From: Lotus japonicus
Lineage: Eukaryota > Streptophyta > Magnoliopsida > Fabales > Fabaceae
NCBI RefSeq assembly: GCF_012489685.1
Contig: NC_080044.1
Span: 21,122,369-21,186,368 of the forward strand
Length of the DNA stretch: 64,000 bases
Direction of reading: 5' to 3'
Both the position numbers and the translations under genes were made by a program. Below the pieces are notes generated by a model. It saw nothing but the letters and a program-made list of their open reading frames with translations. It was not told the origin of the DNA and did no database searches. Of the stretch, positions 43,483-54,189 are shown piece after piece (positions within the stretch are counted from its first letter, which is position 1; each line of letters starts with the position of its first letter).

Positions 43483-43890
43483 ATGCATCAAGGTCTAGCA
43501 CAATTAAACACCTGAAAGTTGCTAACTTTGGGTATTTTCAACTTTTTCATGCATCAACTACCAAACTACGTAGATCAAACACATCACCTATTTAAGTTTT
43601 TTTCTAATCATAATAACATTCTAATTCTTTTTTATTCAACTTTGTTATGCTTTGAGTCAATATCTCAAAACCATTTTAATCTTCCAGATGTATATAAAAA
43701 AACATAAAATACAACATTTTCGAGTTAATTTCCAAATCAATCCTTTAAAACTATTTGATACTACTATCAATTTTTAACATATTTGATATCACTTTTCAAC
43801 GTAATATATTACATTCAATTTTTTTTATATAAAAAATAATCATAATCATAAAAAAAAAGATTTTTTCAGCATACATCTTATTGATAGAAA

Positions 43891-44060
43891 AGTCACAATT
43901 GACTTTTACTAATTATTCTAATGTCATTAAAAACGATTAAATGTCAAATTAAAATAGTAGTTATTTTTGAAAAAAAAATCACAATTGACTTTTGTTAAGT
44001 ATTCTAATGTCATTAATAACTATTAAATGCAATATTAATACATTACTTATTTTCGAAAAT
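43891..44060. repeat. Old tandem duplication, ~88-bp unit
   Basis: TCACAATTGACTTTTACTAA (43893) recurs as TCACAATTGACTTTTGTTAA (43980). Both continue with ATTCTAATGTCATTAA and end in a T/A-rich TTATTTT-GAAAA. The surrounding 43500-44520 is AT-rich with no gene seen. Confidence 0.7.
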
Positions 44061-44529
44061 ATGGAATTATTTAATATTTAAATTACTAAAAAAATCAAAA
44101 AATATAAATATGACATCATATACCTACTAATTATAGTATGAGAGAGAAATCTTATGAAGAAAAATATATAATGAGGGGTGAAACTTGTCGAAGTTGCCAC
44201 TTTTTTGTTTCGGAAATAGTATATAGTATAGGATTACATAAATATTTCCTGCCAACGTGGCAGGAATAATAAATCAAATGCACAAACGCGATAAAATAGA
44301 GCATGACGCTTTAATTACATAAATTAAATAATTAAAACTACTTATTTAATTAGGGGTTTTACAAATGATGCTTATACGTGAATTACTAGGATAATGTACT
44401 GTAGTCATTGCCTGTAATAATTAGAAAATATGCCTCTTTAAATAATCTAATGATAATTAGAGACTTGTTGCTTCAACTATAAGTGTCTCAAGATGTGTTA
44501 TTTTTCAAATTTTCATAGTTTGTAATAGG

Positions 44530-45617
44530 TAGAGGTGAACACAGATCAGATCAAACCGAACAACCCAACCTGAACCAAACACAAATGAGCGGGTTTGTTC
44601 AGATTAACGGATAAGATTGGATAAAAAATGTAAGGAGTCGAACAAACCGGTTTGAGTATCAAGTTTGTTGCTTGAAATCCAAATAATCCAAACTTGAACC
44701 TAACCTGTAACTTACGTGACTACAAAAAATAAGCTAGAGACATCGTGACCTAACGTTCAAGCCATCTTTCACCCTCATGAAGTTCACACTCAGGATTTCC
44801 CCTCCAGTCTCTCGCTCCGCCGCTGCACCTTCACGACGTCTCCTCATGAACCGTCGACCACTTTAACACAAGGCTCAACCCTGATGCCAACACAATTTTT
44901 TGATTTGGGACTCGCCTAAGGTTTTGGTTCATGTGTTTGATATGTCAACTAGAACCATGCATCATTAAGCATCCCTTTGTCGTGAGCATCTACGATCCGC
45001 CACATTGTTTTGCTGCAATAAAGATTCGATCTTTTCCTGAGATTTTACATTTCTTATGTTTTTTCACTAATTATTCCTCGATTCTCACTTCAATTTCTCG
45101 TTGTTTCGTGTCATTCGTGAATCACATCTTGATCCTCCTCTTCTCCTTAGTTGGGTTGGTCGACCTGTAGGGAATTATTTTTTTGTATACATTTAGATTA
45201 TCTTTTTAGTGAAGTTTTTCTTTATCGTTTTGAGATCGTTGTCATCATCATGTTCTTTTGATGATTGTTGTTAAAACATTTTTTCTAATGTGCGACTTTT
45301 TGGATGATCAGATTCTTATCGAATATCAGTGTTATTCTCTTTTTTTACAACATTCTACTAGTTCTCCTGGTTTTTAAAATAAATTTTTGTTTCTGACTTT
45401 TTTTTTGTGTGTTAGTTGATGATTTTGACGACAAATTTGTTCTTATAACTCAAGACATAGTCACTCGAACCGACTCAACCTATCATATTCGGTATGTTTT
45501 TGTTCAAGTTCATAGAAATAATAATGAAACCCGATCCAACCCAGCTCAAACATAATTGACTGGTTTGAGTTCAAAAACCCACCAAACCCAACCGAAACAA
45601 ATCCATGTGCAGCCCTA
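44530..45617. mobile_element. Non-autonomous TIR DNA transposon (putative)
   Basis: Left end TAGAGGTGAACACAGATCAG followed by AACCGAACAACCCAACC. The right end, read inverted, is TAGGGCTGCACATGGATTTG followed by GTTTCGGTTGGGTTTGG. TAGGGGTG-starting, CGGTTTGG-rich termini are common on plant DNA transposon derivatives (hAT or Mutator type). A secondary inverted similarity in GGTTTGAG-type sequence lies inside. No target duplication is evident and no transposase is present. Confidence 0.5.
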
Positions 45618-45665
45618 CCAACCATAAACCAAATGTTTTAGTATGCATAGAAAGAGTAATGATTC

Positions 45666-45793
45666 TCAACTCTTGCGAATAGAAAAAACTCTTTGGTCAT
45701 CCCCCTACTGCTTAGTGCGCTGACCGTGGAGTGAGGGATTAGTCTCACGGCTGTTGGCTGTGGGGATACCTTGGTCAAGACAAAAAAAAAAAA
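45666..45793 (+). mobile_element. SINE-like (or truncated LINE) insertion
   Basis: About 128 bases ending in a 13-A tail (45782-45794), with the segment GGGATTAGTCTCACGGCTG typical of plant non-LTR retroelement tails. An 11-bp target duplication, AGTAATGATTC (45655-45665) and AGTAATGACTC (45794-45804), flanks it with one mismatch. No coding. Its size is short for a SINE, and a 5'-truncated LINE end is the alternative. Confidence 0.6.
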
Positions 45794-46011
45794 AGTAATG
45801 ACTCATTCACACTTTACTTTATCTCTCATCTCATTTTTATACATTTTTTATTTTTACCTTTCCACATTCCCTGTCACATCAAATTCTTTTCCTATATAGT
45901 TAAGGCTGAGGTGAAAATGGAATGATAACAAAACATTATTCCCAAAGAAAACAAGCACGTTTTTTTTAAAGAGGAAGAACAAAAAGTGCACGTGGAACCA
46001 AAAAAAACGAG

Positions 46012-46190
46012 TAATGATATATACACACCTCATTTTTTAAATACTTCATTCCCACTTCTTTTTATTTTTATCTCTCTCATCTTATCATCTATCACATCTC
46101 ATAATTTTTCTCTCTTACTTTTTCTTTTCTACATATCTCTCTCATCATTCCACTTCTCCACCTCAAAAAAGAGGTGTGAATGAAACATTA
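46012..46190. mobile_element. MITE just upstream of the HMGR gene
   Basis: Left end TAATGATATATACACACCTC; right end read inverted TAATGTTTCATTCACACCTC. 179 bp with a T/C-rich core. It ends about 150 bp before the HMGR TATA box, so it may form part of its distal promoter. A related but less clear copy, starting AGTAATGACTCATTCACAC at 45794, lies directly before it. Confidence 0.6.
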
Positions 46191-46338
46191 TTAAAAAAAA
46201 AAACAAAGGATTGAAAATAATAATATAACAAGGAGAAGATAACCACGCAGTACGCGTGGGTAGCGCGCCAACCTTGTCTTTCTATTAAAAAAGAACCTTC
46301 CAAACTAAACTCTCGCACTTCCCCTCAATTCCAACGGT

Positions 46339-46345
46339 TATAAAA
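46339..46345 (+). promoter_or_regulatory. TATA box of the HMGR gene
   Basis: TATAAAA, 132 bases before the ATG, after a GC-rich patch (46246-46275). It is the only good TATA in the right position. The leader between is pyrimidine-rich, as usual for plant housekeeping genes. Confidence 0.6.
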
Positions 46346-46470
46346 TCATTTTCCTCGCTTTTCCCTCCCCAAACAAACAAAAACATTTTCCATCCTCGCT
46401 TTCTGGGTTTTGTCCATTTTCCTTCGCCTTCTGCGTCTCAGTCAGCAGCAGCCGCAGCACCCGTCGGAAA

Positions 46471-49313
46471 ATGGACGTTCGCCGGAGACCCATCCCCGCC
46501 GGCGAACGCCTCAAAACCCAGAACCAGCAAACTCCCACCTCCGCCCCTGCCCTCACCAACGCTGTATTTTTCACCCTCTTCTTCTCCGTCATCTACTTCC
46601 TCCTCCACCGCTGGCGCGAGAAGATTCGGAACTCCACCCCTCTCCACGTCGTCACCGCCTCCGAGACCGCCGCCATCGTCTCCCTCCTCTCCTCCGCCCT
46701 CTACCTCCTCGGCTTCTTCTTCCGCGCCTCCCCCGACGACGACCTCTCCGACGACGAGGTCATGGCCAAGGAAGATTCCCGTAACCCTGGACCATGCCCC
46801 GCCGCACTCATCGACTCCTGCGCAGCGTTGAAGCCAGAGAAAGCAGCGGCAGCGGCGGTGACGGTGACGGTGAAGAAGCCGGTGCCGGTGCCGGTGCCTA
46901 CCGAACTATCAATGGAAGACGAGGAGATCGTGAAATCGGTTGTCTCTGGTTCGATCCCATCGTACTCGCTGGAATCGAGGATCGGAGATTGCGGCAGGGC
47001 GGCGGCGATTCGGCGCGAGGCGGTGGAGAGGATAACAGGGAGGTCGTTGGAGGGTTTGCCATTGGGAGGGTTCGACTACGCGTCGATATTGGGGCAGTGC
47101 TGCGAGATGCCGATAGGGTTTGTGCAGATTCCGGTGGGTGTGGCGGGTCCGTTGTTGCTGGACGGGAAGGAGTACACAGTGCCGATTGGGTTGTCTCGTG
47201 GCTAGCACCAACAGAGGGTGTAAGGCGATTCATGCTTCCGGTGGTGCTTCTGCGTGTTTGCTGAGGGATGGCATGACTAGAGCCCCTGTTGTTCGCTTCG
47301 CCACTGCGAAGAGAGCTGCACAGTTGAAATTCTACCTCGAAGATCCCCTCAATTTTGATTCCCTTGCTGTTGTTTTCAATAGGTAACTTTCCAACATGCC
47401 TTGCTTTTGTTTTTCTTGCTGAAATGTCTTTGTTTTGTTTGCTAGTTTTTTAGTGAATTTTTGTTTTAGTTGTTGATTGTGATTTCTAGGTTCAAATTGT
47501 GTTGATTAGTGATTAGGGGAAGAAAGTGAAGAAAGGGATATTGATTAATTGAGATAAATATACTTGTACACCTTGGGGTTGCTATACAACGGGGAGAATA
47601 TGCCTGTGTTAGGAGATCGAGTAAGTTTCATTATAGAGAAAAGTGCTTCTCAAAGAAGGTACTGAGAGTAGCTTTTGTAGTGGGGACTGGGGAGAGCTGA
47701 TTTTGGGATGTTTGATTGTGGATTCAGACACATTGATGGTAGGGAAGGAAGGAAGAGAGAGAGGGAAGTGAATTCTAGTTTGAAAAATGGGTGTAACAGA
47801 AATAAAAAATGCTAATTGTTTTTCTTTTTTAGCATAAAAAAATGGTAATTAGTTTTGCTGCAAATGAGAATAAAATATGGTAAACAAAGGAGTGTTAATT
47901 TTGCTGCAATTTCGAAGAAAATATTTTTGGAAAAGCCATATGTTAGTTTCTGTCGTCACTATTTTGATCAGGAGTCTGGTTGATTTCTTTTCATGTTGGA
48001 TGTATGGTGTCCATTCAATTCCATGTTCAACTATCATTTTTTAGTTATTGGTTGATTAATAATTAATGGGTTTGTGCAGGTCAAGCAGATTTGCTAGGTT
48101 ACAGAGCATTCAACCTGCTATTGCTGGCAAGAATTTGTACATTAGATTCCGTTGCAGCACTGGCGATGCCATGGGGATGAACATAGTGTCCAAAGGTGTC
48201 CAAAATGTACTTGATTTCCTTCAGAGCGACTTCCCTGACATGGATGTTATTGGAATCTCTGGTAAACATGACCTTCCTCATGTGTTCTTCTCTACTCATC
48301 CCTGAACCTAAATCTGTTCTTTTTCTCATTATCTAAATTTGTTGTTAAATTGTCATCATGTAACCCGGATGTTCTGGCCAGGAAATTTCTGTTCCGACAA
48401 GAAAGCTGCAGCTGTGAACTGGATTGAAGGGCGTGGCAAGTCTGTTGTCTGCGAGGCTATAATTAAGGAAGAGGTGGTGAAGAAGGTATTAAAGACTAGT
48501 GTGGAGGCACTAGTCGAGCTTAACATGCTTAAGAACCTGACTGGCTCAGCAATTGCTGGTGCTCTGGGTGGGTTTAATGCCCATGCTAGCAACATTGTCA
48601 CTGCTGTCTTCCTTGCCACTGGTCAGGATCCTGCACAGAATGTGGAGAGTTCTCAATGCATCACCATGATGGAAGCTGTGAATGATGGCAAGGACCTTCA
48701 CATTTCCGTCACCATGCCTTCGATTGAGGTACAATTCATTCTCTGTTTTTAAGCTGTTTGGTATTAAATATTCCTTTATGGATGAACCTGCAGGGACTTT
48801 GTATGAAATTTGAGTTTCATTTCTATGCACCGACGGTGTAAAGTTTTTTTACACCGTCAACCAATCAAATTTCAAGGATGTGAGAAAATTTCTCATTTTA
48901 TTTAATTTCATTAATTGACGTGGCACATCCTTGAAATCTGATTAGTTTACGGTGTAAAAAAACTTTACACCGTCGGTGCATCAAACTTTTTCTCTTTTTT
49001 TAACTGGACCCATGCATGATACATAGCTAGATTTTGTATGATGACGAGATCATTCCTTCTTCGGATTCAGGTTGGTACTGTTGGAGGGGGCACACAACTC
49101 GCATCTCAGTCGGCTTGTCTTAATTTACTTGGTGTCAAGGGTGCCAGTAAAGAAGCTCCAGGTGCAAATTCTAGGCTATTGGCCACCATAGTAGCTGGTT
49201 CCGTCCTTGCTGGGGAGCTATCACTGATGTCTGCAATTGCTGCCGGGCAACTCGTTAAGAGCCACATGAAATACAACAGATCTAGCAAGGATATCTCCAA
49301 AATTGTCTCATAG
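46471..49313 (+). pseudogene. HMGR: 3-hydroxy-3-methylglutaryl-CoA reductase, frameshifted in exon 1
   Basis: Would make mevalonate from HMG-CoA with NADPH, the committed step of cytosolic isoprenoid synthesis, at the ER. Exons by splice sites: 46471-47382, 48080-48261, 48382-48728, 49071-49313; introns start GT and end AG. The N-terminus has MDVRRRP and two membrane spans (residues ~30-45 and ~67-84), a variable Ala/Val/Pro linker, then the catalytic domain. Exons 2-4 keep [31 protein letters not shown] and the C-terminal LVKSHMKYN with its catalytic His. In exon 1 the frame changes after YTVP: the usual MATTEGCLVAS is reduced to a shifted GCLVAS, consistent with an 11-bp loss including the catalytic Glu codon, and TAG follows at 47203. 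As written it yields 244 residues and no active site. A sequencing error is the alternative. Confidence 0.93.
48825..48981. mobile_element. 157-bp palindromic MITE in HMGR intron 3
   Basis: ATGCACCGACGGTGTAAAG at the left and CTTTACACCGTCGGTGCAT at the right are perfect inverse complements; inverted similarity extends some 55 bases. Each terminus contains its own small hairpin (GGTGTAAAG...TTTACACC). It lies within intron 3 (48729-49070), leaving both splice sites intact. Confidence 0.85.
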
Positions 49314-50147
49314 AGCAGTGGTAAAATTGTGGTGAATAAACATGATGATTGACATGAGTAAATCCAGCTCCCCAAGTGCATGTGGTAAGAACCATGTTAA
49401 GAAAGCCTGTAAAACTTATTGAATATCTGGTTCATGCGAGGCATTGTCTCTTTTTGAGATTGTACAGAGGGAGTTGAATGAGGGGACGGAGAAAAACAAG
49501 AAGTAGCTACACCTTTGGCGTTAGGTTTATTCTTTCTTTCTCCCCTTTTTAAAAAGAAATAATCATTTGTATTGTGTATTATTATCTCGTCTAAAGCTTC
49601 TGCCTAGTGCCTTAAAGTGTTATTTAGGGTGTAGAGTATTTTATTGTTGTAATCTCCAACTTCTTGTTGATTTGTATTTTGAGCAATCTCCAAATGGGAT
49701 GTAGAGTTGTTAGTAATAGTCTCTCACTGTCAACGCTTTTCTTTGTCTCTTCTCCGATTCTGCCTTTTAAGTTGTTGGCAATCGGCATGTTGTGCAAATA
49801 TTTTGGATCATTTATTTTCAATTTTTTTTATAGAGACTGGTAAATCTTGGACAGGGTGTGAATTGTACGCATAACTAAACAATATGTACAGAATGAAGTG
49901 ATGAAGAGCGGTCATAACTCATAGTTGCTGAAAGAAAATTAGGAAACATATTGAACCCATCTTTGCTAAGAGACCCTTCAAGCAACACCATGTGTGCAAT
50001 GTGATTTAACAAAGCAAGCCGAATGATGAAACTTGAAATACACGATTTCAAGAGTAAATTTACTCACACTGAAGACTTTTAGTAAAGACGGTACTATTAG
50101 TAGATTGTGAAGTTTAAGAGGAATATTATAGGATTGAAAAGGAGTTG
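49314..50147. other. HMGR 3' UTR and intergenic
   Basis: The first ~280 bases are probably the 3' UTR; AATAAT and AATAA-like signals occur near 49556-49562. The rest is AT-rich with no gene. Confidence 0.5.
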
Positions 50148-51360
50148 TGTAAGACCAATATTTGGTCAGGTGGTACAACTCTATGTTTTTGATGATAACA
50201 AGTTTATTATTATGTATGAATAATTATGGTACTCTAACGTTTGTCTTTTTAGTTGTGAGAAACAGGCTCTGGCTCTGGTTCAAAGACTATATATATGTCA
50301 GAAGTTGAAGACCCAAGAGTAACCAATGTAACGCTTCTGCAATCATTACGTTCTACTGAACGGTAGTAAACGCTTCAGTTACTCTAAAGATTAGATCTCT
50401 GATGTAGACTCTGAAAGACTCAAGCGCTAAAGCTCTGAAGACCAGATGTTCTGAGGAACGGTCCAGAAGCTGAAGACTTGAAGACTCTAAAGTCCAAGAG
50501 TAAGCTGACTTACAAGACCAAAAGTACTTCATGTTCTGAAGACCAGAATTTCAGGTGAACGGTCCAGAAGCAGAAGTTATGAAGGTCAGAGGATCCAAGC
50601 TTCCTTCTGACTCTGATCTCATAGCTTCACAAGTTCCAACATGAAGCGTCGCCAAAGATCAAGAGTCAACTAGGCTGAGGCAATGTTATTGTCATTCGTA
50701 CAAAAGCAAGTACTATTCTGACTGCCTTACCTACGACGTTCAGCCATAGTAAGCTCTGGAAATCCCAGAATTGCCCTCCAACGGATGGATTCTTTCAACG
50801 GATACAAACCCTAAACCTTGGAGTATTTAAATGCTGAAGATAGAAGAAATTGGCTAAGAAACTATTATGCAATACAAGTGAAAACCTACAAGAAAAATAC
50901 CTTAGCAATATTTCTTCATTGTTCTTATTGTGTTTACCTTTGCTTAATTCAGAAGTATTTCTTTGTAAACCAAACCTTTTACAAACCTTGTTTGTATTTC
51001 CTTGAGAGACCAGTGAGGTCAGTATTCTTGAGAAGACTAAGATAATGTTGCCTTAGTGTTGCTAGTTCATAGGTTGTTAGTCATTGAGCAAGGTGTGCTA
51101 GTGCAGTTGTAACAATCTTTGATTAGTGGATTGTCTTCATTCTAAGAAGGAAGAAATCACCTTAACGGGTGGATTGGATTAGCTTGAGTGATTCATCAAG
51201 TGAATCAGGATAAAATCATTGTGCGTTTTTCTCTATCCTTTATCTTTAGCACCTTATATTCTTTCACTGAAAAGATTGTCAAAATCTTTGAGAGAAAGCG
51301 TTTTAACTTCAAAACCCTATTCAACCCCACCCCCCCTTTCTAGTGTTTTTCATACCTTCA
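50148..51360 (+). repeat. Solo LTR, SIRE-related family
   Basis: TGTAAGACCAATATTTGGTC to CATACCTTCA, 1213 bp. It aligns along its length with the LTRs of the SIRE element (shared CTAACGTTTGTCTTTTTA, GGTCCAGAAGC, CCTCCAACGGAT and CTTTCTAGTGTTTTTC) but is clearly more distant. TATA-like GAGTATTTAAATGC near 50820. No internal sequence is present, and the five bases on either side (AGTTG and AAAAT) differ. Confidence 0.8.
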
Positions 51361-51390
51361 AAAATCTATCTATCTATTATAATATACTAG

Positions 51391-52007
51391 TATGTATATC
51401 CGTGCCGATGCTCAAGGGCATATTTCCGAGTATATAATAATTTGTTTTTAATATATAGAATTATTTATTTTATATGAATGAAAAATAAATATATATATTT
51501 TTTTTGAAAATGACAATGAAAAATAAATATAAATATAATTCATTATGTTTTTAATTTGTTTATGATATAATAATACAATAATTTCTATGATTTTTGTTTT
51601 TCTCTTTTATTTTCGTTTTTCATATCTCCAAATAAGTTTACAAAATTTATAACTTATAAAAATTGATAGAAAATATGGATTACATATTAAATTACATTTT
51701 TTTTTACACTATATCATTGTGATTTCCTAAACTCTAAATAAATATGGATGAATATTAAAAATTTAAAGGATGCAATGATAATTCTCTTGTATAAAATACT
51801 ATAATATATTTATAAAAAAAGCAAGAACATTTAATTAAAAATCGCAATACATATCTCTGGTGGAAAAACACTACATTCCAGTGAAGCATACAAAAATTTT
51901 AGATTTAAAATCCAATCAATCTAATTGTTCACCACCAAGATAAATAAAAAACACAATAAAAAAACTTCCATAATTGACTTCTGGTTGGAGAAATTTTTCA
52001 CGAAATT
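51391..52007. other. Helitron 3' region, no gene seen
   Basis: AT-rich sequence between the Helitron terminus and the B3-like fragment. Confidence 0.4.
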
Positions 52008-52750
52008 AACTCGTTCATGACTCCAACATGAATAACATGTGGATCATCTTTATGAATCCCGAACCAAACAAAATGATTCTCTGTAAGATTATTTGCCTTG
52101 ATGAATTTCTTCCACCCCTTCTTCAAGGTGCACTCAGACTCTCTCCTTGAGCTCCAAGCCAATTCACAGTAAAATCTTATGTTTTTATGATCTCACATAA
52201 CACAATAGGTTGGCTATTTAGGTAGCAAAGCCGCTTTCACAATCTCTGTTGGAAGTACCTATAAGATAAAAAAAAAAAAATTAAAGATACACACAATTAA
52301 AAATTATTTAAGAAAAAAATAAAGTGTCAGTACAAAAGAGATCACAACCTTTCTATTATCAGTGATATTAGAATTCTGCAAGTCAACTTCTGTATAGTGA
52401 AACCTTTCAAAATTGAGAACTGCTCACTGGAGTAATCAAGTGGCTGTTGTTAAGAAATCCCCCTACCTATATCAAATGATACAGGAGGCGTTGGATAGCT
52501 CCTTTCATTTTGTTCTTGATCTAACACTTTTATAATTTCAAAATTTGTAGCTCCGGCGTAACACAAATTAACTCATCCTCCATCAATCCATAATAAAATA
52601 TCAGTCCTCTAATCCTACCAGAAAAAACTTTGTTGTCGCCTTTCTGTTTCGACACTGATGTTGAATTTGTTTCCAACAAGATCTCTGAAAGTTGCCGTTG
52701 TCGATAGCCTACTTTCAAAATCTTGTAGAAACAGATTTGAGACGACACTT
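52008..52750 (-). pseudogene. B3-domain-like gene fragment carried by the Helitron
   Basis: Two B3-like blocks on the minus strand. The first (about 52750-52480) has FRDLVGNKFNISVETERR... DILLWIDGG... VNLCYAGATNFEIIKVLDQE. The second (about 52258-52008) has LPTEIVKAALLPK... CELAWSSRRESECTLKKGW followed by KKFIKANNLTENHFVWFGIH. GWKKF-KANNL is the usual end of plant B3 DNA-binding domains. TTTTTATCTTATAG just before the second block is an acceptor-like intron end. Several stops break both blocks. B3 proteins bind promoters in the nucleus; this copy cannot. Its place between RepHel and the 3' terminus suggests capture by the Helitron. Confidence 0.5.
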
Positions 52751-54189
52751 CTTCTCTTCAAAATGAAAAGTCAGAAAGACAAAATTATTAGATTAACAGG
52801 TTTGATAAAAAAACAGAAAGATGCATTTCTCTCCAAAATTATTCATCATGAATGAAAGAAGTAATTGAACTTACAACAGATGGGTGAACTTCTATGATCA
52901 AGAGTCTATTTGTTGGTTTATACTTAATTTTCATGATTCACTATTTTCTCTACATGATAAAACTAACGAAATACAAATTAGGAAAATATTAGAAAATTCA
53001 AAATATAATATGATATTTAGATTTATAAAAGTATATTAACGTATTCTGCAAGTTCTGGAAAAGTGCATTTAGAAAACTAATTGATGTAGAGTTAAGTACA
53101 GTAAAAAAAATTATGTAAAACAATCCAATTTTCCAGTGTACAGAAGAAAGGAGAAAGAGGAGTAAATAAGAATTTTGTCTCAAGATGATTGAAGAAGTAA
53201 AAAACCGTTCGAATTTTTGAAGAAAATTGAACTTCTAATTTTTGTAACTGGTAAATTTTCATGTTTAGATGCTTACTCAAAAAACAATTCTGCAAAAGGA
53301 TGTGGAAAATAACTCAGGTTTTTATGAAGATGTCATGGTTAGGGTTCTATATATAGAAGAGTTAAATACCTTGAATCCAACTTTGATAGATGAAGCCATA
53401 ATTAAATTTTTGGCCTTAATTAAGAGGATTTGCATTTGGAATCCAGACTCCATTTAAGTGCATGCATCTTCAGGAATTCAGTTATTGGAAATCAGACTCT
53501 AGTAATTTACACGCATTGTTGTTGGTGACAAACTTTGTGTATTCTATTTAAACACCTTCCATCTTCCATTCAACCATGTTTTTTATGCATAAATATAATT
53601 TTTTCAAATAAAAATATGTTGCTTCTTTAATATATGAATTTATTTTTTGAAATCAATGTGATGGAATTTCAAATCTCTTAGAGATTTTAACAACTAATGG
53701 GGTAACCAATTCATCTCAATAATCAAACGTGATTTTGACCATAGAAATTTGAAAATATCCTATATAAGGTAAATAGTTAAAAAGGAAAAAAGTAATTTGA
53801 ACTATAAATATTATGTGAATTAAATTTGTTTACTATATTAAATGGGATAAAAATATGAATGAGATATTTTTGATAATTCACACAAAGAAGTAAAAAAGAA
53901 TCAAAAGAGTTTCATTTTGATTGGATCATTATAATTTGATTTTGGAAGTATCTTAATATTGTATATAGAGATTATTAGTTAAAGTATATTAGTTTAACTG
54001 AAAAAATATATCAATTAGTTAGATCGAATACTAAACATGTTTCATTAAATGTAGATAAAGATAAAAGCATTAGGTAAACAAATGCTGATTATATATATAA
54101 ATACATCTATTTCAAAATGGATCAATGAAAGCTTGATCTACTATACATATTACATAGTTAAATGAAATAGTCTACAAATTATCAAAAAC
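52751..54189. other. Helitron interior, no gene identified
   Basis: AT-rich. Short frames on both strands (for example 53269-53457) have no motif I recognise. A TATA-like TATTTAAACACC at about 53547-53558 precedes an ATG at 53577, but no useful frame follows. Confidence 0.35.

Noticed and set aside
46338..47233. Long GC-rich ORFs in other frames and antisense to HMGR exon 1
   Set aside because: GC-rich exon lacks stops in other frames; the HMGR frame has clear homology and splice structure.
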